64,000 bases of DNA from Chaetoceros tenuissimus (lineage: Eukaryota; Bacillariophyta; Thalassiosirophyceae; Chaetocerotales; Chaetocerotaceae): contig BLLK01000038.1 of NCBI GenBank assembly GCA_021927905.1, forward strand, positions 1,674,001-1,738,000, read 5' to 3'. Of this stretch, positions 52,876-63,982 are shown piece by piece. Position 1 is the stretch's first letter. Each line of letters begins with the position of its first letter. The translations under genes were made by a program, and so were the position numbers. The notes under the pieces were generated by a model. It did no database searches. It was not told where the DNA came from and saw only the letters and a program-made list of their open reading frames with translations.

Positions 52876-53342
52876 TTTGAAAGAGCCCCAAGTATGATTG
52901 TCATGAAATTAAAAAAATATCAAAACGTTTTTGGGCCTTCTTTCAACTACGCAATCTTTGCTATGAATAGAATTTATTTGCTATGAGAACCGTACTATCT
53001 AATAAAATATGCTCTTCTTGACAATTCTTGAAGTTATGTTTCTCCTTGGTTTCTCGTTTTATCGTTATTTTTCTGAATTGGAATTTATTTAAATGGGACT
53101 AAAATGTACATTTAGTCCCATACTGACAAAAAAGAGTTCAATTACGGTTAGAAGAAGAAAGGGCAGTTATGTTGAAACAGCTCAGACAAAGAGCTCAGAC
53201 ACTCTTTCCACATCATCTCGCCACTGCCACACTAAGTATTCACACACACAACAAAAGTTTTCTTCTTTTCTTTCAATCCATTCAATTCTATTGCTCTACT
53301 CAAAGTGCATTCATTCACTATTCATTCTTCCCTCTCAGAACA
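52876..53342. promoter_or_regulatory. Divergent spacer sulfatase / ABC1 kinase
   Basis: 467 bp. The kinase frame stays open upstream to about 53169, but the signal-peptide-like Met at 53343 is the better start. No specific regulatory site recognised. Confidence 0.4.
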
Positions 53343-55997
53343 ATGAGACTGAACCTATCCTTGTCTAGCTTAGTGGCTCTGCTAGCACTGAGTCCATTGT
53401 CCTGCGATGCATTCGTATCTCCAAAGACAACAACAGGCAGCACATATCGAGAAAGCAACCGAGTCACTCCCTTGTCTCTCTCTGTGTCAGATGTCATCAA
53501 TGCGATTCCCACTGAAATCATTAATTCAAGTCAACTCACTGCAGTATCTGAATCTCTAGCAGCGACATCAGTACCAGTCGCTCCTATAGCAGCAGCCTCT
53601 TCCATCTTTTCCGTTCTCTATGCACTCAGTTTCCCACCTGAGAATTACATTGTCGGCAATGAACCATACCTTCGAGGAAACTACGATCCAATTCAAGCTC
53701 GTCAATTCTACTCTCGGAAACCTTTGTTGGTACTCAGAAGATCTCTTCAACTCTTTCGTCTATCCAACGGATTCCTATTCAACATTCTATGGGATAAATA
53801 CATCCTTAGAGATTCAGAAAAGTACATTGAACAACGTGCACAAGAATTATTAGAATTGATTCAGAAAATTGGTCCAACGGCGATTAAAGTCGGTCAAGCG
53901 CTAAGTGTCAGATCTGATTTAATTCCAGAAGCATATGCACGGGAATTGAGTCAGTTGCAGGATAATGTCCCGCCGTTTGATTCTGCACAAGCGCAACAAG
54001 TTTTGAAACAAGAATTGGGAGAGGAGGGGTATCGTAAATTGAAAAAGATTGATTTGGATAAACCTGTGGCGTCAGCTAGTATTGGACAGGTTTATAGAGG
54101 TTTTGCGGATGTAAATGGTCAAGAGGTTGAATGTGCTATCAAGGTTCAGAGGCCAAATGCGCTTGCGGAAATTGCTTTGGATTTATTCATTGTCAGGGAA
54201 TTTGCACCTTATTATCAAAAGTTGACTGGGTCTGCTACAAATTTACAAGGATTAGCTAATGAATGGGGTCGTGGTTTTATTTATGAATTGACCTATGATG
54301 AAGAGCGAAAGAATACCAAACGTTTCAATGAGGAAATGAAGAATAAGGGGTTGAATGCTGTCACTGCACCTACTGTTATTGACGAGTTATCCACCAATAG
54401 AATTTTGACTACGGAATGGGTGAGAGGATGCAGATTAGATAAAAGTCAAGAAAATGATGTTGCTAGATTGTGCGGAGTTGCTTTGAATGCGTATTTGGTC
54501 ATGCTATTGGAAACGGGATGTTTGCATTGTGGTAAGTAGAGTTGTACTGAACTTTGTTCGTCATGCTTTCTTGATATTTCGAGGATCATATTGCTCACAT
54601 ACCTTTAACCAATAGATCCGCATCCGGGTAACCTCATTCGTCGTGAGGATGGAAAGCTAGTCATTCTCGACTTTGGAATGGTATTGGATACACCGCCGAC
54701 TTTGCAATACAGTCTGTTAGAGTTCATTGCTCACTTGACAGCGGAGAACTTCGAACAAGTACCACAAGATTTGATTAATTTGCAATTTTTGAAGGAGGAA
54801 AAGGCTGATGTAATTGTGAAATCTGGAGCATTGGAACCATTGTATTACTTTTTGAAACAAGCAAATCAAGGAGGTGGAGGATCCAAAGTACGCGAAAGAA
54901 TCTATGAAGAATATCGCGAAAAGTATCCAGGTGCAGATGATGAAGAATTGCGTACCTATATGAGAGCAGAAATGAAGGCTCAGAGTGAAAAGATTGCTGA
55001 AAAGGCTAGTGCTGTGACTGGTATTACTATGAAGGTGGAAGATTTGCAGAGAGAAAATGCTTCTGCATTCACTATTCCAGAATGGTTTTTGTATACTTCC
55101 CGTGCATTCCTTACTCTAGAGGGTATCAGTTTGCAAGCTGATTCTGACTTTAGTATCATCAAATCTTGCTTCCCGTATGTTGCAAAGCGTTTGATTGGTG
55201 ATAATTCTCCAAGATCACAACAAGCACTTCGTGATTTGATCTATGGACAAGATCAAAACCTTAATGCTGAGAAGATTTCGGATCTTGCAGATGGATTCAC
55301 AAAGTATACAACTACAACCAAAATTGTAAGTCAAGGAAAGGCCGGTGCATCCACTGCTAATAATGGCTTTGGATCCGATGCTGCCCTCACATTGGCAAAG
55401 GATAGTGCAGATATTTTACTTGCAGAAGAAGGAAACCTAGTTCAAAACTTATTGATTGAAGAAAGTGCAACAGCTGTAAATGCAAATGTCAAGGACGTGC
55501 TTCGTGAAATACTACTAGAGAATCCAGAACGTATTCGTTCGAGTTTACCATTTGGAGTAGGCAACATCCTTCCAAAGGGTCCAGTGAAGGAGGTTGAGAA
55601 GTTTCTAGGCAAATCGGAGAAAGAAATTCAAGTTCAGAACCTTTTACAAAAGTTTTCATTACCTGATGCTCCATCTCCTCAGGAGTTTGCAGGTATGATT
55701 CGCTCTATGGGAGGTAGTACATCCACAGCATCTACAGTAGAGGGTATGTCGCCAGAAGAGATTGCCATACTGTGGAAGTCGGTAAGAGAAAATGCTCCAG
55801 TGTATGGACCGCGCCTCGCATCATTAGGGGGGAAGTTTGCTTCAACAGTGTTGGACAAGGTTAGTGACAACATCGAGCATGTGATTTCTACATCTGAGAC
55901 CAGTACAGATTTTACCGAACAAGTGGTTAGATCTTCGGCTCGAGGAATGTCAGAAGTTGCAAAGAGTGCTTCTCAGGCGTTGAAATCGACTAGGTAG
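53343..55997 (+). CDS. Plastid ABC1/UbiB-family atypical kinase (ABC1K)
   Basis: Exons 53343-54531 and 54616-55997 (intron 84 bp, GTAAGT...AATAG), phase 1, 856 residues. The N-terminus is a signal peptide ending CDA|FVSP, the A|F-type site of complex-plastid import, followed by a Ser/Thr-rich transit peptide. Kinase blocks: AIKVGQALSVRSDLIP (KxGQ, about 182), PVASASIGQVYRG (Ala-rich nucleotide loop), CAIKVQRP, DPHPGN (about 397) and ILDFGM (about 412). ABC1Ks act in prenylquinone metabolism, in plastids often at plastoglobules. The C-terminal about 400 residues are long, helical and low-complexity toward the end (ARGMSEVAKSASQALKS). Confidence 0.93.
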
Positions 55998-56277
55998 TAA
56001 GGTAACATGAAAATACAATTACAAGTTTAGTGTCTTCATCATTATTTAGTAGAAGAAAAGTGGAGTCTACCTGCATCCAAATAACAGATATAATGTGTCA
56101 TTGTTTTTATACGTCCGTTACATTGCGGTTTCGACAAAGGGAAGGTCTGGACGTCTGGACACAGCGAAAAGATTTTTCAATACATTACACATTACACATG
56201 AACATTACGTGAAAGCATTTAGACTGCTTCCTTCACTCGTACATAGTATCTTTCAAAGCACTAGTCAATCATCTAAA

Positions 56278-58311
56278 ATGTCATCCGGTCAAAGGCTTTC
56301 AGGTTCAGAAGGTTCAACACCACAGCTATCGGCTCAGGAGTTACGTGCTCGAAGACTAGCTGCATTATCAGGAGGAGCAGCTTCTACACCTATGGCTAGT
56401 AGTACTGCATCTTCTACAACAAGAACCCCAGTAGATGAAAGTCCCAAAGAAGCAGCAACCTTGCAAACGTCACAAAAAGAAGATGAAGAAAAGCTTGAGC
56501 AACAGCAGCAATACTTAACCTCTCAATTTTTAAATGACTTTTTCAAACTCTTGTTTGATCCCAATTCAACAACAGAAGCAGATCGCATGCGATGGTTCGA
56601 ACAGCCAATCCATACAAAATACATGAAACACATTTCCGAACAGAAACCCTGTGACAATAAAAATGAAAACATGTGGGGACTCAGTCAGCAACAGGGAGGA
56701 CCCTGCGGAGTCATTTCCAGCATCCAAGCGGAAATTATCAAAAGTTTAAAACTTTATGAAAACTTGAAGAGAAAAATCACTGAAAATGAAGCACGGATCG
56801 CGTTATGTGATGCACTTGCTGTCATTCTTGCAAGAGCAGCCTTGGCTCCTCCATTGAATTCCGACAAATTATCTGATAAATCTACTTCTTCCAAAACTTG
56901 TGTGACTATCGTTCTAGCGTCTGATCAAGCATCGATACAAGATTTTACATTGTGCAAAGGGGATACATTTACAATCCAAACGATTGAATTGTCACCATCG
57001 ATAAGGAAACAAACTACAAAAGATAAAATTCAACAATTGACGGAAAAAACTCGATCCTATTTACTTGAAAATGAAGTATATCTACAATTTGCAAAGCCAT
57101 TTGGATGTATTTTATTTCTATTGAGTCTAGTCACATCGCGAAATATGGAAATTATAAAACAAGACATGGATGATGAACATAATAGTTTCACAGGACAATT
57201 TGGTCATAGTAGTCAAGAATTGATTAATTTGATGTTGACAGGTCAGGCTACTTCCAATACGTTTGATCATTCTGTTACTTTGGCAGGAGGGTCTTTAGCA
57301 TGTCATGGTATTCAATCGCAAGCGGATATTGGATATTTGACTCAATTGGAAGCATTGAGGTATTGTTCTGTTGGGAGTTTTTATAAATCGCCTAAATTCC
57401 CGATATGGTTGGTGGGGAGTACCTCTCATTTTACTGTCTTGTTTGGTTCACCTTGTTCTTTGCAAGAAAGTGAAAGTGATTTACTTTTGGAAAAATGTCG
57501 AAGAGCCTTCAAGAGTATAGATCATGCAGAAGAGAATGGATTCATTCCTGTCTCGGAACTAGGTAATGTTTTGATGAAATTGGAATTGGATATGGGAGAT
57601 AAATTGGATACATTGGCTGCGCATTTGGAAATGGCTGGCAGTGGAATTATTATTTGGGCATCCTTTTGGAAAAACGTTTCCAGATTATTGACTGGTGCAT
57701 CGTTGGAGAATGTCTTACAAACTAGTCCAAGTAGCACGGAAGCAAATAGTGATTTAAGTGATTTGCCATTACTGATTACGCAAAATGGAGAAGAAAGTAG
57801 TGGACCTAATCGAATGGAAAGTGATGAAGAGATGGCACGAAGATTAGCTGCAGAATGGGGCACAAGTGAAATGAGTAATCCTACCGAAGAAAGTAAAAGT
57901 GATGAGCAATTGGCACGGGAACTGCAAGCACAATTTGAAGCAGATTCAGAAGTTGCCATGATCAATAGTACATCATCACCTTCTTCCATGATAGAATCGT
58001 CGGCACAATCTATCAAGTCTTCTACAGCAACCTCCAAAAAGAGTAATTCTATCGGAGGCATGGATGTTGAATCGTATCAAAATGAATCATTTGATATTCA
58101 TCATTACAATAATTTACGAGAAGGAGAACTTACATCCTTTACCATAACAAGATTACGATCAGAAGAAGCAGTTGGGAGCGATGTGCCTTTGACTCCCAGT
58201 GGTGTTTCGGGAGGATCTCACTTTGGCGGTGGAGAATTTGAAGCAGTAATTAGGACGAAATTTCAATCCTGCAAAATCCATTGGGGAAATGGTATTCCGT
58301 CATTACATTAA
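56278..58311 (+). CDS. MINDY3: MINDY3-like deubiquitinase with inserted ubiquitin-binding-like motifs
   Basis: 677 residues from the ATG at 56278; the open frame continues upstream to 56095 without another ATG. MINDY enzymes are Cys proteases that prefer K48-linked ubiquitin chains. Catalytic blocks: QQGGPCGVISS (Gln and Cys, about 135-146) and SHFTVLFG (His, about 384), preceded by GYLTQLEALRYCSVGS and KSPKFPIWLVGS, which match MINDY3 closely. An EF-hand-like segment follows (ARRAFKSIDHAEENGFIPVSE-type, about 405-430). Extra compared with the animal protein: about 130 residues with two DEEMARRLAAEW / DEQLARELQAQF motifs (about 515-555) that resemble MIU/UIM ubiquitin-binding helices. The C-terminal HYNNLREGE domain is typical. 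N-terminus Ser/Ala-rich. Confidence 0.9.
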   Translation: MSSGQRLSGSEGSTPQLSAQELRARRLAALSGGAASTPMASSTASSTTRTPVDESPKEAATLQTSQKEDEEKLEQQQQYLTSQFLNDFFKLLFDPNSTTEADRMRWFEQPIHTKYMKHISEQKPCDNKNENMWGLSQQQGGPCGVISSIQAEIIKSLKLYENLKRKITENEARIALCDALAVILARAALAPPLNSDKLSDKSTSSKTCVTIVLASDQASIQDFTLCKGDTFTIQTIELSPSIRKQTTKDKIQQLTEKTRSYLLENEVYLQFAKPFGCILFLLSLVTSRNMEIIKQDMDDEHNSFTGQFGHSSQELINLMLTGQATSNTFDHSVTLAGGSLACHGIQSQADIGYLTQLEALRYCSVGSFYKSPKFPIWLVGSTSHFTVLFGSPCSLQESESDLLLEKCRRAFKSIDHAEENGFIPVSELGNVLMKLELDMGDKLDTLAAHLEMAGSGIIIWASFWKNVSRLLTGASLENVLQTSPSSTEANSDLSDLPLLITQNGEESSGPNRMESDEEMARRLAAEWGTSEMSNPTEESKSDEQLARELQAQFEADSEVAMINSTSSPSSMIESSAQSIKSSTATSKKSNSIGGMDVESYQNESFDIHHYNNLREGELTSFTITRLRSEEAVGSDVPLTPSGVSGGSHFGGGEFEAVIRTKFQSCKIHWGNGIPSLH

Positions 58312-58829
58312 ATCATGACATTATAAATATTTTTTAGAAGCGAAATTACTTACTTCTATTGTAGCTGTCGAAGATGCAAATATCCCAAATATTGCATCAT
58401 GCATCCTCGTACACATATTCCCTTCCTTCTGCATAAGTATTAAAAGTGGATTCTACAATCTTATTCGTTAGAAACAATACATAGAGAGCATCTCCATGGA
58501 CGCCATTCGCCATTCGATTCCTGCTGAGTAACAGTTCTCGATCTAACATTATGAAATTTCTAATTGGAATTGGAGTTGAGTATTAGAGTGCAATTGGGAG
58601 TATCTAGTAGGAAATCTATTGATTGTCGATTGCGTTTTTGTTCGCTTTCCTCCTAATGTTTGGTCTTCTTCTAAGTTTCGAAAGGTGCTAAGTTTTGGCA
58701 TTTTAGCAAGATTCAAAATGTGTAGCTAATTGAATTTGATTTTCGTTTCTTTCCAAGGAACTATTTATCGATTCATTTGTTTGGATACTCAATTTCTTGA
58801 CTTGCATTATTGAAAGAAGTATTATAAAG
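58312..58829. other. Intergenic, no gene seen
   Basis: 518 bp between two co-oriented genes, AT-rich, no coding frame or repeat recognised. Confidence 0.45.
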
Positions 58830-59480
58830 ATGTCATCATTGAAATATCCAACTGTTGGTGTTCCAAAACAGCTAAGAGAGGCGGTTGATGGGAAAGTGAG
58901 TATCAGAGTAGCCGATGGAGTCGATCCAAACTCTTTCATTGGTGTTCATCAATTGGGTATGCATCAAGATATCAAAAGAAAGATAAACGGTATGGGCTGG
59001 TATCAGAAAGATGCTTTTAAAGAAAAATCTCTTGATGAAAAAGAGGTATTAATGAATAAAATGCAGACACACATCAAGACGAAGAAAACCAAATTATTTG
59101 ATCATGTCCGTGAAAAGATCGATGAATGTATTGAATCAGGAGATCCAATTCCATTAAGTGCTTTTGCCGAAAAGAAATTTGACAAGTTTTTGGAATCAGA
59201 CACTGGAAAGACTGGTGCTGGTACTGATCTAGAATCTGATCTATCTACTGTAGATGGTCAAGTTGACTTGCTTGAAAAATTGACCAGATTTGAATTGACT
59301 GAAGAAGATAAGAAGAAAAAAGGTGGGAAGGTCCATATCAAGTTCCTTGATGGAAATGATATGTGTGGACTGTCGAAAACTAGAGTGAAGAACGTTGCTC
59401 AACAAATGAATGAGTATCGTACGGAAGAAAGACAAACTGTTGCAAGAACAAGGGTAGAATTACTTAAGTCTTTGAAGTAA
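58830..59480 (+). CDS. Unrecognised basic, helical 216-residue protein
   Basis: ATG at 58830 (an open frame extends 11 codons upstream without better context). No signal peptide or membrane span. Lys/Glu-rich and probably mostly helical, with HVREKIDECIE, AEKKFDKFLESD, KLTRFELTEEDKKKK and a C-terminal MNEYRTEERQTVARTR. A Gly/Met-rich stretch (GVHQLGMHQD, INGMGWYQKD) lies at about 40-60. Cytosolic by default; family not recognised. Confidence 0.7.
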   Translation: MSSLKYPTVGVPKQLREAVDGKVSIRVADGVDPNSFIGVHQLGMHQDIKRKINGMGWYQKDAFKEKSLDEKEVLMNKMQTHIKTKKTKLFDHVREKIDECIESGDPIPLSAFAEKKFDKFLESDTGKTGAGTDLESDLSTVDGQVDLLEKLTRFELTEEDKKKKGGKVHIKFLDGNDMCGLSKTRVKNVAQQMNEYRTEERQTVARTRVELLKSLK

Positions 59481-60394
59481 ACTCTTCCAAAACTAAATAG
59501 TAACTATAAATCTAGAATTCTCAACTACAAAAATATTGAAGGTAATCATTTGCCATAGAAGAAGATAGACCTATATCAAACTTAGCAGAATTGATCAAGC
59601 CAGAAACTAATAGCAACATCAGTTGCTGATGCGAATCTTCCAATTACATCATCGGACCTGGGATTCCATATTTACAAAGATATCAAACTGCCTCCCAATT
59701 TGGCCAGAAAATTAAAAGAAGAAAGTGATCATGAAGACAGTTCATATTTCCAACAACAGGAGGAAAGCATTGACAACTTATTCATACACACTTCTCTGAG
59801 CTTGGCAAGAATCCCAGAAGATGTAGAATCTTCAACAGGATTTCAAGATTTATCTGTGGGTGAATATAGTTCTCTGACTAGTAGATCATTGAGAATGAAA
59901 GCTTCTGATGTTGATATAGGTGAAAATGATCACAAAGAAAATGAAGTAGGAACGAAAGACTTTTGTCGTCAAGACTGAGAGCATAAATAAGGCTGATGCA
60001 GAGTATAAGATGCTCTAACTTTAAGGAGTTATTTTTAACAAACTTGGTCTAAGTTGTAGTTAAAGCAACAAAAGTTTTCAAAATGAATTGAAAACATGAA
60101 CATGTTATTGAAAAGCAAATGCTCATTCGAGTAAATTAGTTCGGGGGTGTCTGGCATAAATTCGAGATGCGTCATTGTGGTTCTTTATCTCTCTAAGGGT
60201 GGGAAATGTCATTTTGGGTTGAAGTTGAAGTTGAAGTTGAAAAATGAGTTTTGCAACTTGAACTTGGAAACAATCTACACAACATAATCTGACCTACAAT
60301 ATGTTCTACGAGTAAAAGAGGAATAAAGAAGTTGTCGTCATCTAAACAAAATCAGTAAGGAGGAGACGGATCAGGAAAAAGTGATTCAACAGCA
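59481..60394. other. Intergenic with a weak reading frame and a hexanucleotide repeat
   Basis: 914 bp. A frame without ATG is open from about 59599 to 59978 (listed separately). GTTGAA is repeated four times at 60218-60241. The last about 90 bp lead into the LNR gene. Confidence 0.45.
59599..59978 (+). pseudogene. Possible exon or gene remnant, acidic, no start codon
   Basis: About 126 codons open without an ATG before residue 90. Content is Ser/Glu/Asp-rich (LPPNLARKLKEESD, SIDNLFIHTSLSLARIPED). It could be a 3' exon of an unseen gene or a decayed gene. No homology recognised. Confidence 0.25.
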
Positions 60395-61771
60395 ATGAGA
60401 CTGCCGCAGCACGAAAAGGACTATGAATCAGGAGGAGGTGCACAAGATGACGAGAAGCCCCTCTTGTTAACCGAGGCAAGAGCCAAAGAAATGCAGGATG
60501 AAGCTATTGAAGAGCTACAGAAGAACTTTCGAATGCAAATAGAAAGTATAAAAGGAACCTTTCAAAAGCGACTGGATGATATAGAGAACAATGGAAAAGT
60601 GAAAGACGACACTAAAGGTCAACAAGAGGATATTGACGAAGAAGATAAAAAAAGATCAAGCCATGACGAGTTTGAAGACGATGGAAATACAGAAAGAGAA
60701 AGTTATAATACTGTGAAGCTCGAAGAAGACACATTTTCCCTAATGATGATCAGTCGTTGGAACAGTTGGCCATATCTCTTTGGTATATTGACGTTCATCT
60801 TTCAGACTGTGCTCATTGCTATTATTATTCGCTCCCAACTAGATGCATCCTTTCGGTCTACACCCTTCAATATACCTGTACGCGTGAAATGGTATGTGCG
60901 AATAGGTCAATATCTAGCTGCATTGCTAAGTATCTGGTTTCAAAATGATCTACAAACAAGCTTTCATGTATTATTGCTACTATGGACTATTCCAGAAAAT
61001 AGAAGTACTCCATTTCGAGGAATCACAACTTCTTCAACTCATTCACATTATTGGTTGAGCTTGATATTGCCCAATGTTATCAAAATGGTTCAAGGATCTT
61101 TGGTGTTAGGTCTGTCTCTCATCCTCATTATTCAATATGATAACATTGTTGATATCATGACGAATTTCACAGCTCTTTACTTCATCTCAGATATTGATAA
61201 CATTCTTTTCACTGTTGCATCGAAAGGCTACTTCTGCTCCACGGCTCTAAGAAAGAAGACCGAAGAGGTAAAGACCGTAATATTTTCGGACCATGATACG
61301 TATTCATACTACAGTAGAACATCAATGTGGTGTAGAAATGCTTTGATAGTTGCCGTTATGACAATTATGTTATCGATTTTATCATATGTGGCGATTCTTC
61401 AGAATCAAGGTTACTTTTTCAAACAGCTCTATCCAAATTGTCAGGTAAATCCAGAGATACTTCTTAAATTTCTGGATAACACTCTAACCAACGAAGACGA
61501 AGAATTTTTCGGTATGAAACATGTTGGTGATGGTAACTGTGATCTCCTTCTGAACACTCCCGAATGCAAAAATGACGGCAATGATTGCGAATGGTTCAAT
61601 TCAAATTATCCTGATTGTATGGTGCCATTTCCCGATTGGATAGGTAATGGTAGTTGTGATGGGGAGTTCTCATTTTTTGATAGCGTCACAGGAGAACTAG
61701 TCAATGGCACGTACAACACTCAAGAATGCGGTTGGGACGGAGGGGACTGTATAGAACATAATCAAAAGTAA
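60395..61771 (+). CDS. Multi-pass membrane protein with two LNR (Lin-12/Notch) repeats
   Basis: 458 residues, single exon. Acidic coiled-coil N-terminal cytosolic part (about 1-115). Four to five membrane spans at about 125-148, 170-195, 225-255, 265-280 and 310-330. Then an extracytoplasmic tail with two LNR-type repeats (GDGNCDLLLNTPEC...NDGNDC and GNGSCDGEF...ECGWDGGDC), each with the Asn-x-x-Cys-Asp and Asp-Gly-x-x-Cys pattern that binds calcium in Notch. Diatoms carry many LNR proteins. Role unknown, perhaps surface sensing. Confidence 0.8.
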   Translation: MRLPQHEKDYESGGGAQDDEKPLLLTEARAKEMQDEAIEELQKNFRMQIESIKGTFQKRLDDIENNGKVKDDTKGQQEDIDEEDKKRSSHDEFEDDGNTERESYNTVKLEEDTFSLMMISRWNSWPYLFGILTFIFQTVLIAIIIRSQLDASFRSTPFNIPVRVKWYVRIGQYLAALLSIWFQNDLQTSFHVLLLLWTIPENRSTPFRGITTSSTHSHYWLSLILPNVIKMVQGSLVLGLSLILIIQYDNIVDIMTNFTALYFISDIDNILFTVASKGYFCSTALRKKTEEVKTVIFSDHDTYSYYSRTSMWCRNALIVAVMTIMLSILSYVAILQNQGYFFKQLYPNCQVNPEILLKFLDNTLTNEDEEFFGMKHVGDGNCDLLLNTPECKNDGNDCEWFNSNYPDCMVPFPDWIGNGSCDGEFSFFDSVTGELVNGTYNTQECGWDGGDCIEHNQK

Positions 61772-61792
61772 CAGAACCATTCAATCTTGTAT

Positions 61793-61865
61793 GTCATCAC
61801 ACGACGAAGAAAGGTGACGTTGACAGTATGGCTGACACTGCTATGAAAAAGTTCTGTTTCAGCAT
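61793..61865 (-). pseudogene. Relic of the sulfotransferase 5' end
   Basis: The reverse strand reads MLKQNFFIAVSAILSTSPFFVV then a stop, clearly related to the first 21 residues of the next gene (MLKKSLFIAVSIILSTLPFV). Only the signal-peptide region and a little flank are recognisable. It is a leftover of a tandem duplication. Confidence 0.7.
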
Positions 61866-61992
61866 GATGTTCAGAGATGCGGTTGTACAGCTGATACACT
61901 AGAAGTTTTTGTGCAGTATTAGCTGTCCATATCATAGAATAATGCTTATATAGCGTATTCGATTTCATGTTTTCAAATTGTTTATTATACTA

Positions 61993-63045
61993 CTATTGTA
62001 TATTTTCAACATCGCTGTCATCGTCATTGTCGAAGATTTTGAATTCCTCAAAATGAAAATAGGGATTGTGCAAGTCCTTTGCATACCGATTCTCAACAAT
62101 CTTTTCCAATTCTGGAGTGTAGAACTTCTTCTCTGCCTTGGTTTTACTTGCTCCAGTTTGATGATTTGTTGGTTTGGCTTCTAGAAATGCACGAGAGTCA
62201 CCAGAATCCTCACATCCATGTTTTTTAAAATCTGCTCCCCAGCCATGCTTTCCTATGCGATCCCAAGCACTCACTCCATCAACAGAAGATTTGACTGACT
62301 TGAGCAATATTTCTGCATCTTGACTGAGGTTTTTCATGGTTGAAATAAATGTCATGTATTTCCACCACTTCTTGTCGATATAATCATAACATGGTAGCCA
62401 ATGCGCATTGTCATGTAAAGTCACTGTCATTTTCTTTACAAAGAAATCAAAGTCATGTCTCCTTTCAATACACTCCTTCTCATCACCACCTGCGCTAACA
62501 TAGGCCGGACAGAAATTCCGAAACCAATCTGCATTATGGCTCTTATCTAAAAATGCAGATAGTACTCGTTTTTTCGGTTCTCGAACAAAGATGGCTCTGG
62601 TCCAGTCTTTACTCGTCATCATATGTGTTTGCTCTTCTAATGTATAGTCAGACATGAATTTGATATTCTCATGTTTGATGCTATGAATGCCATGTTCGTA
62701 TCCATTTGAACACCACAGTGGTGAGTTATTCAATCTCATAAAGAATCTGACCCATTCTGTACAAGCCGTTTTGGCAATTGGGAAAAAGATGAATTTGAAC
62801 TCTTGATTGACAAACACTTCATTTGAGAAATCCCCTTGTTGCACTACAGGATATTTTGGTGGATATTCTAGCTGCCGAAAAGGAGAAGTGTCATTTGAAG
62901 AGATATGCATCTCTTTTTCTACTTTGTTTAATTTCCTTCTTCGTATCATGTGCAAATCATTTTTCTGTAGTATGTCATCACCCAAGACGAAAGGTAACGT
63001 TGACAGTATGATTGAAACTGCTATGAATAAGGACTTTTTCAGCAT
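61993..63045 (-). CDS. Carbohydrate sulfotransferase (Sulfotransfer_2-like)
   Basis: 350 residues, single exon, ATG at 63045. Signal peptide or anchor at about 1-22 (SLFIAVSIILSTLPFVLG). IFFPIAKTACTEWVRFF (about 85-101) is the 5'-phosphosulfate-binding block of the HNK-1/chondroitin-type sulfotransferases. AIFVREPKKRVLSAFLDK (about 150-167) is the 3'-phosphate block. A Cys-Glu-Arg segment (KECIERRHDF) and a late YxxDL-type end (NRYAKDLHNPY) are also typical. Transfers sulfate from PAPS to sugar hydroxyls in the Golgi or secretory path. The C-terminus is acidic (DNDDDSDVEN). Confidence 0.9.
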   Translation of the reverse strand: MLKKSLFIAVSIILSTLPFVLGDDILQKNDLHMIRRRKLNKVEKEMHISSNDTSPFRQLEYPPKYPVVQQGDFSNEVFVNQEFKFIFFPIAKTACTEWVRFFMRLNNSPLWCSNGYEHGIHSIKHENIKFMSDYTLEEQTHMMTSKDWTRAIFVREPKKRVLSAFLDKSHNADWFRNFCPAYVSAGGDEKECIERRHDFDFFVKKMTVTLHDNAHWLPCYDYIDKKWWKYMTFISTMKNLSQDAEILLKSVKSSVDGVSAWDRIGKHGWGADFKKHGCEDSGDSRAFLEAKPTNHQTGASKTKAEKKFYTPELEKIVENRYAKDLHNPYFHFEEFKIFDNDDDSDVENIQ

Positions 63046-63982
63046 AATTTTAGTAGAGATTTTTTATAGTTGGCTTTCATATCTTGTTTTTTTCATTTCA
63101 TGAAGAATCAACAAGAAGGTACCATAGTAATGCTGTGAAAAAGTGCAAAGAATTCAGGGTTCTTTTTTACAAAGCGTTGCAACAGCAAATTTCTCCGTTT
63201 CCTTGAAATTTGCCATATTATTGAGCTAATCGTACTTGATCGTATTACTAATTTATTAAAACAATGTATCTGCTGACGAGTTACTGACGTCATCATTACA
63301 TCCTCAACTTCCGACAAAATCTGAGAGTTAACGAGTTATAACTGCTTCTTTGCCATTCGTTTTGTTGGTCCAGTTCAAAAGATTCCACACACCAGTCGCC
63401 AGCACACACAACAAAAGAGGAAGCCGTCTCGCTCATAGCAGCTATCACTAATAATAGCAAAGGCAAAGACTAGCAAAGAAGCATTGTTTGAAATTATATG
63501 CAGGAAAAGTGCTTCTACGTCTTTGTTGGTTGCTATTTCTCTCACTTCATCTGGGTTCCACTGTCTATTGATTCTTGTAAAGAAGCAAACTGAGCATTTT
63601 AGGCGAATCTGAGTCTTTCAAACATCTCTACTTCAACAAGTAAGGAGGATACTATTACTCGTTACTCACTAGCCAACAATACAAACCAAGCAACGAACTC
63701 TGTGAGAACGCAAAAGAGTTCTCGATATTTTCATCATCATCATTTTACGATCACCTCTGTGTGTTCCACTCTACACTTCTAGCTAGTGTACTACTTTTCA
63801 CTTCAAGACCTATTTTCTCTATTCTAGGTCTTGAGGTCTTGCTAAGACGAACTGCCTTTTGCTAGGGCATCGACATTTATATTTAAACACTAGGCATAGG
63901 AAAGAATACCCAACACACATATATAGAAATACCTTTCTAAGAACTCATAGCTACACATCATATATACTACATATACCTATCA
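63046..63982. other. Intergenic with TGACGTCA
   Basis: About 940 bp without a supported gene. TGACGTCA occurs at 63285-63292, about 240 bp upstream of the sulfotransferase start at 63045. This is similar in spacing to the MYND genes, but the AGGCTATTTATC block is absent. Confidence 0.4.

Noticed and set aside
53169-53342. N-terminal extension of the ABC1 kinase
   Set aside because: The Met at 53343 gives a proper plastid bipartite signal; the extension has no ATG-based support as a targeting sequence.
56095-56277. N-terminal extension of the MINDY3-like protein
   Set aside because: It begins with GTG only; the first in-frame ATG is at 56278.
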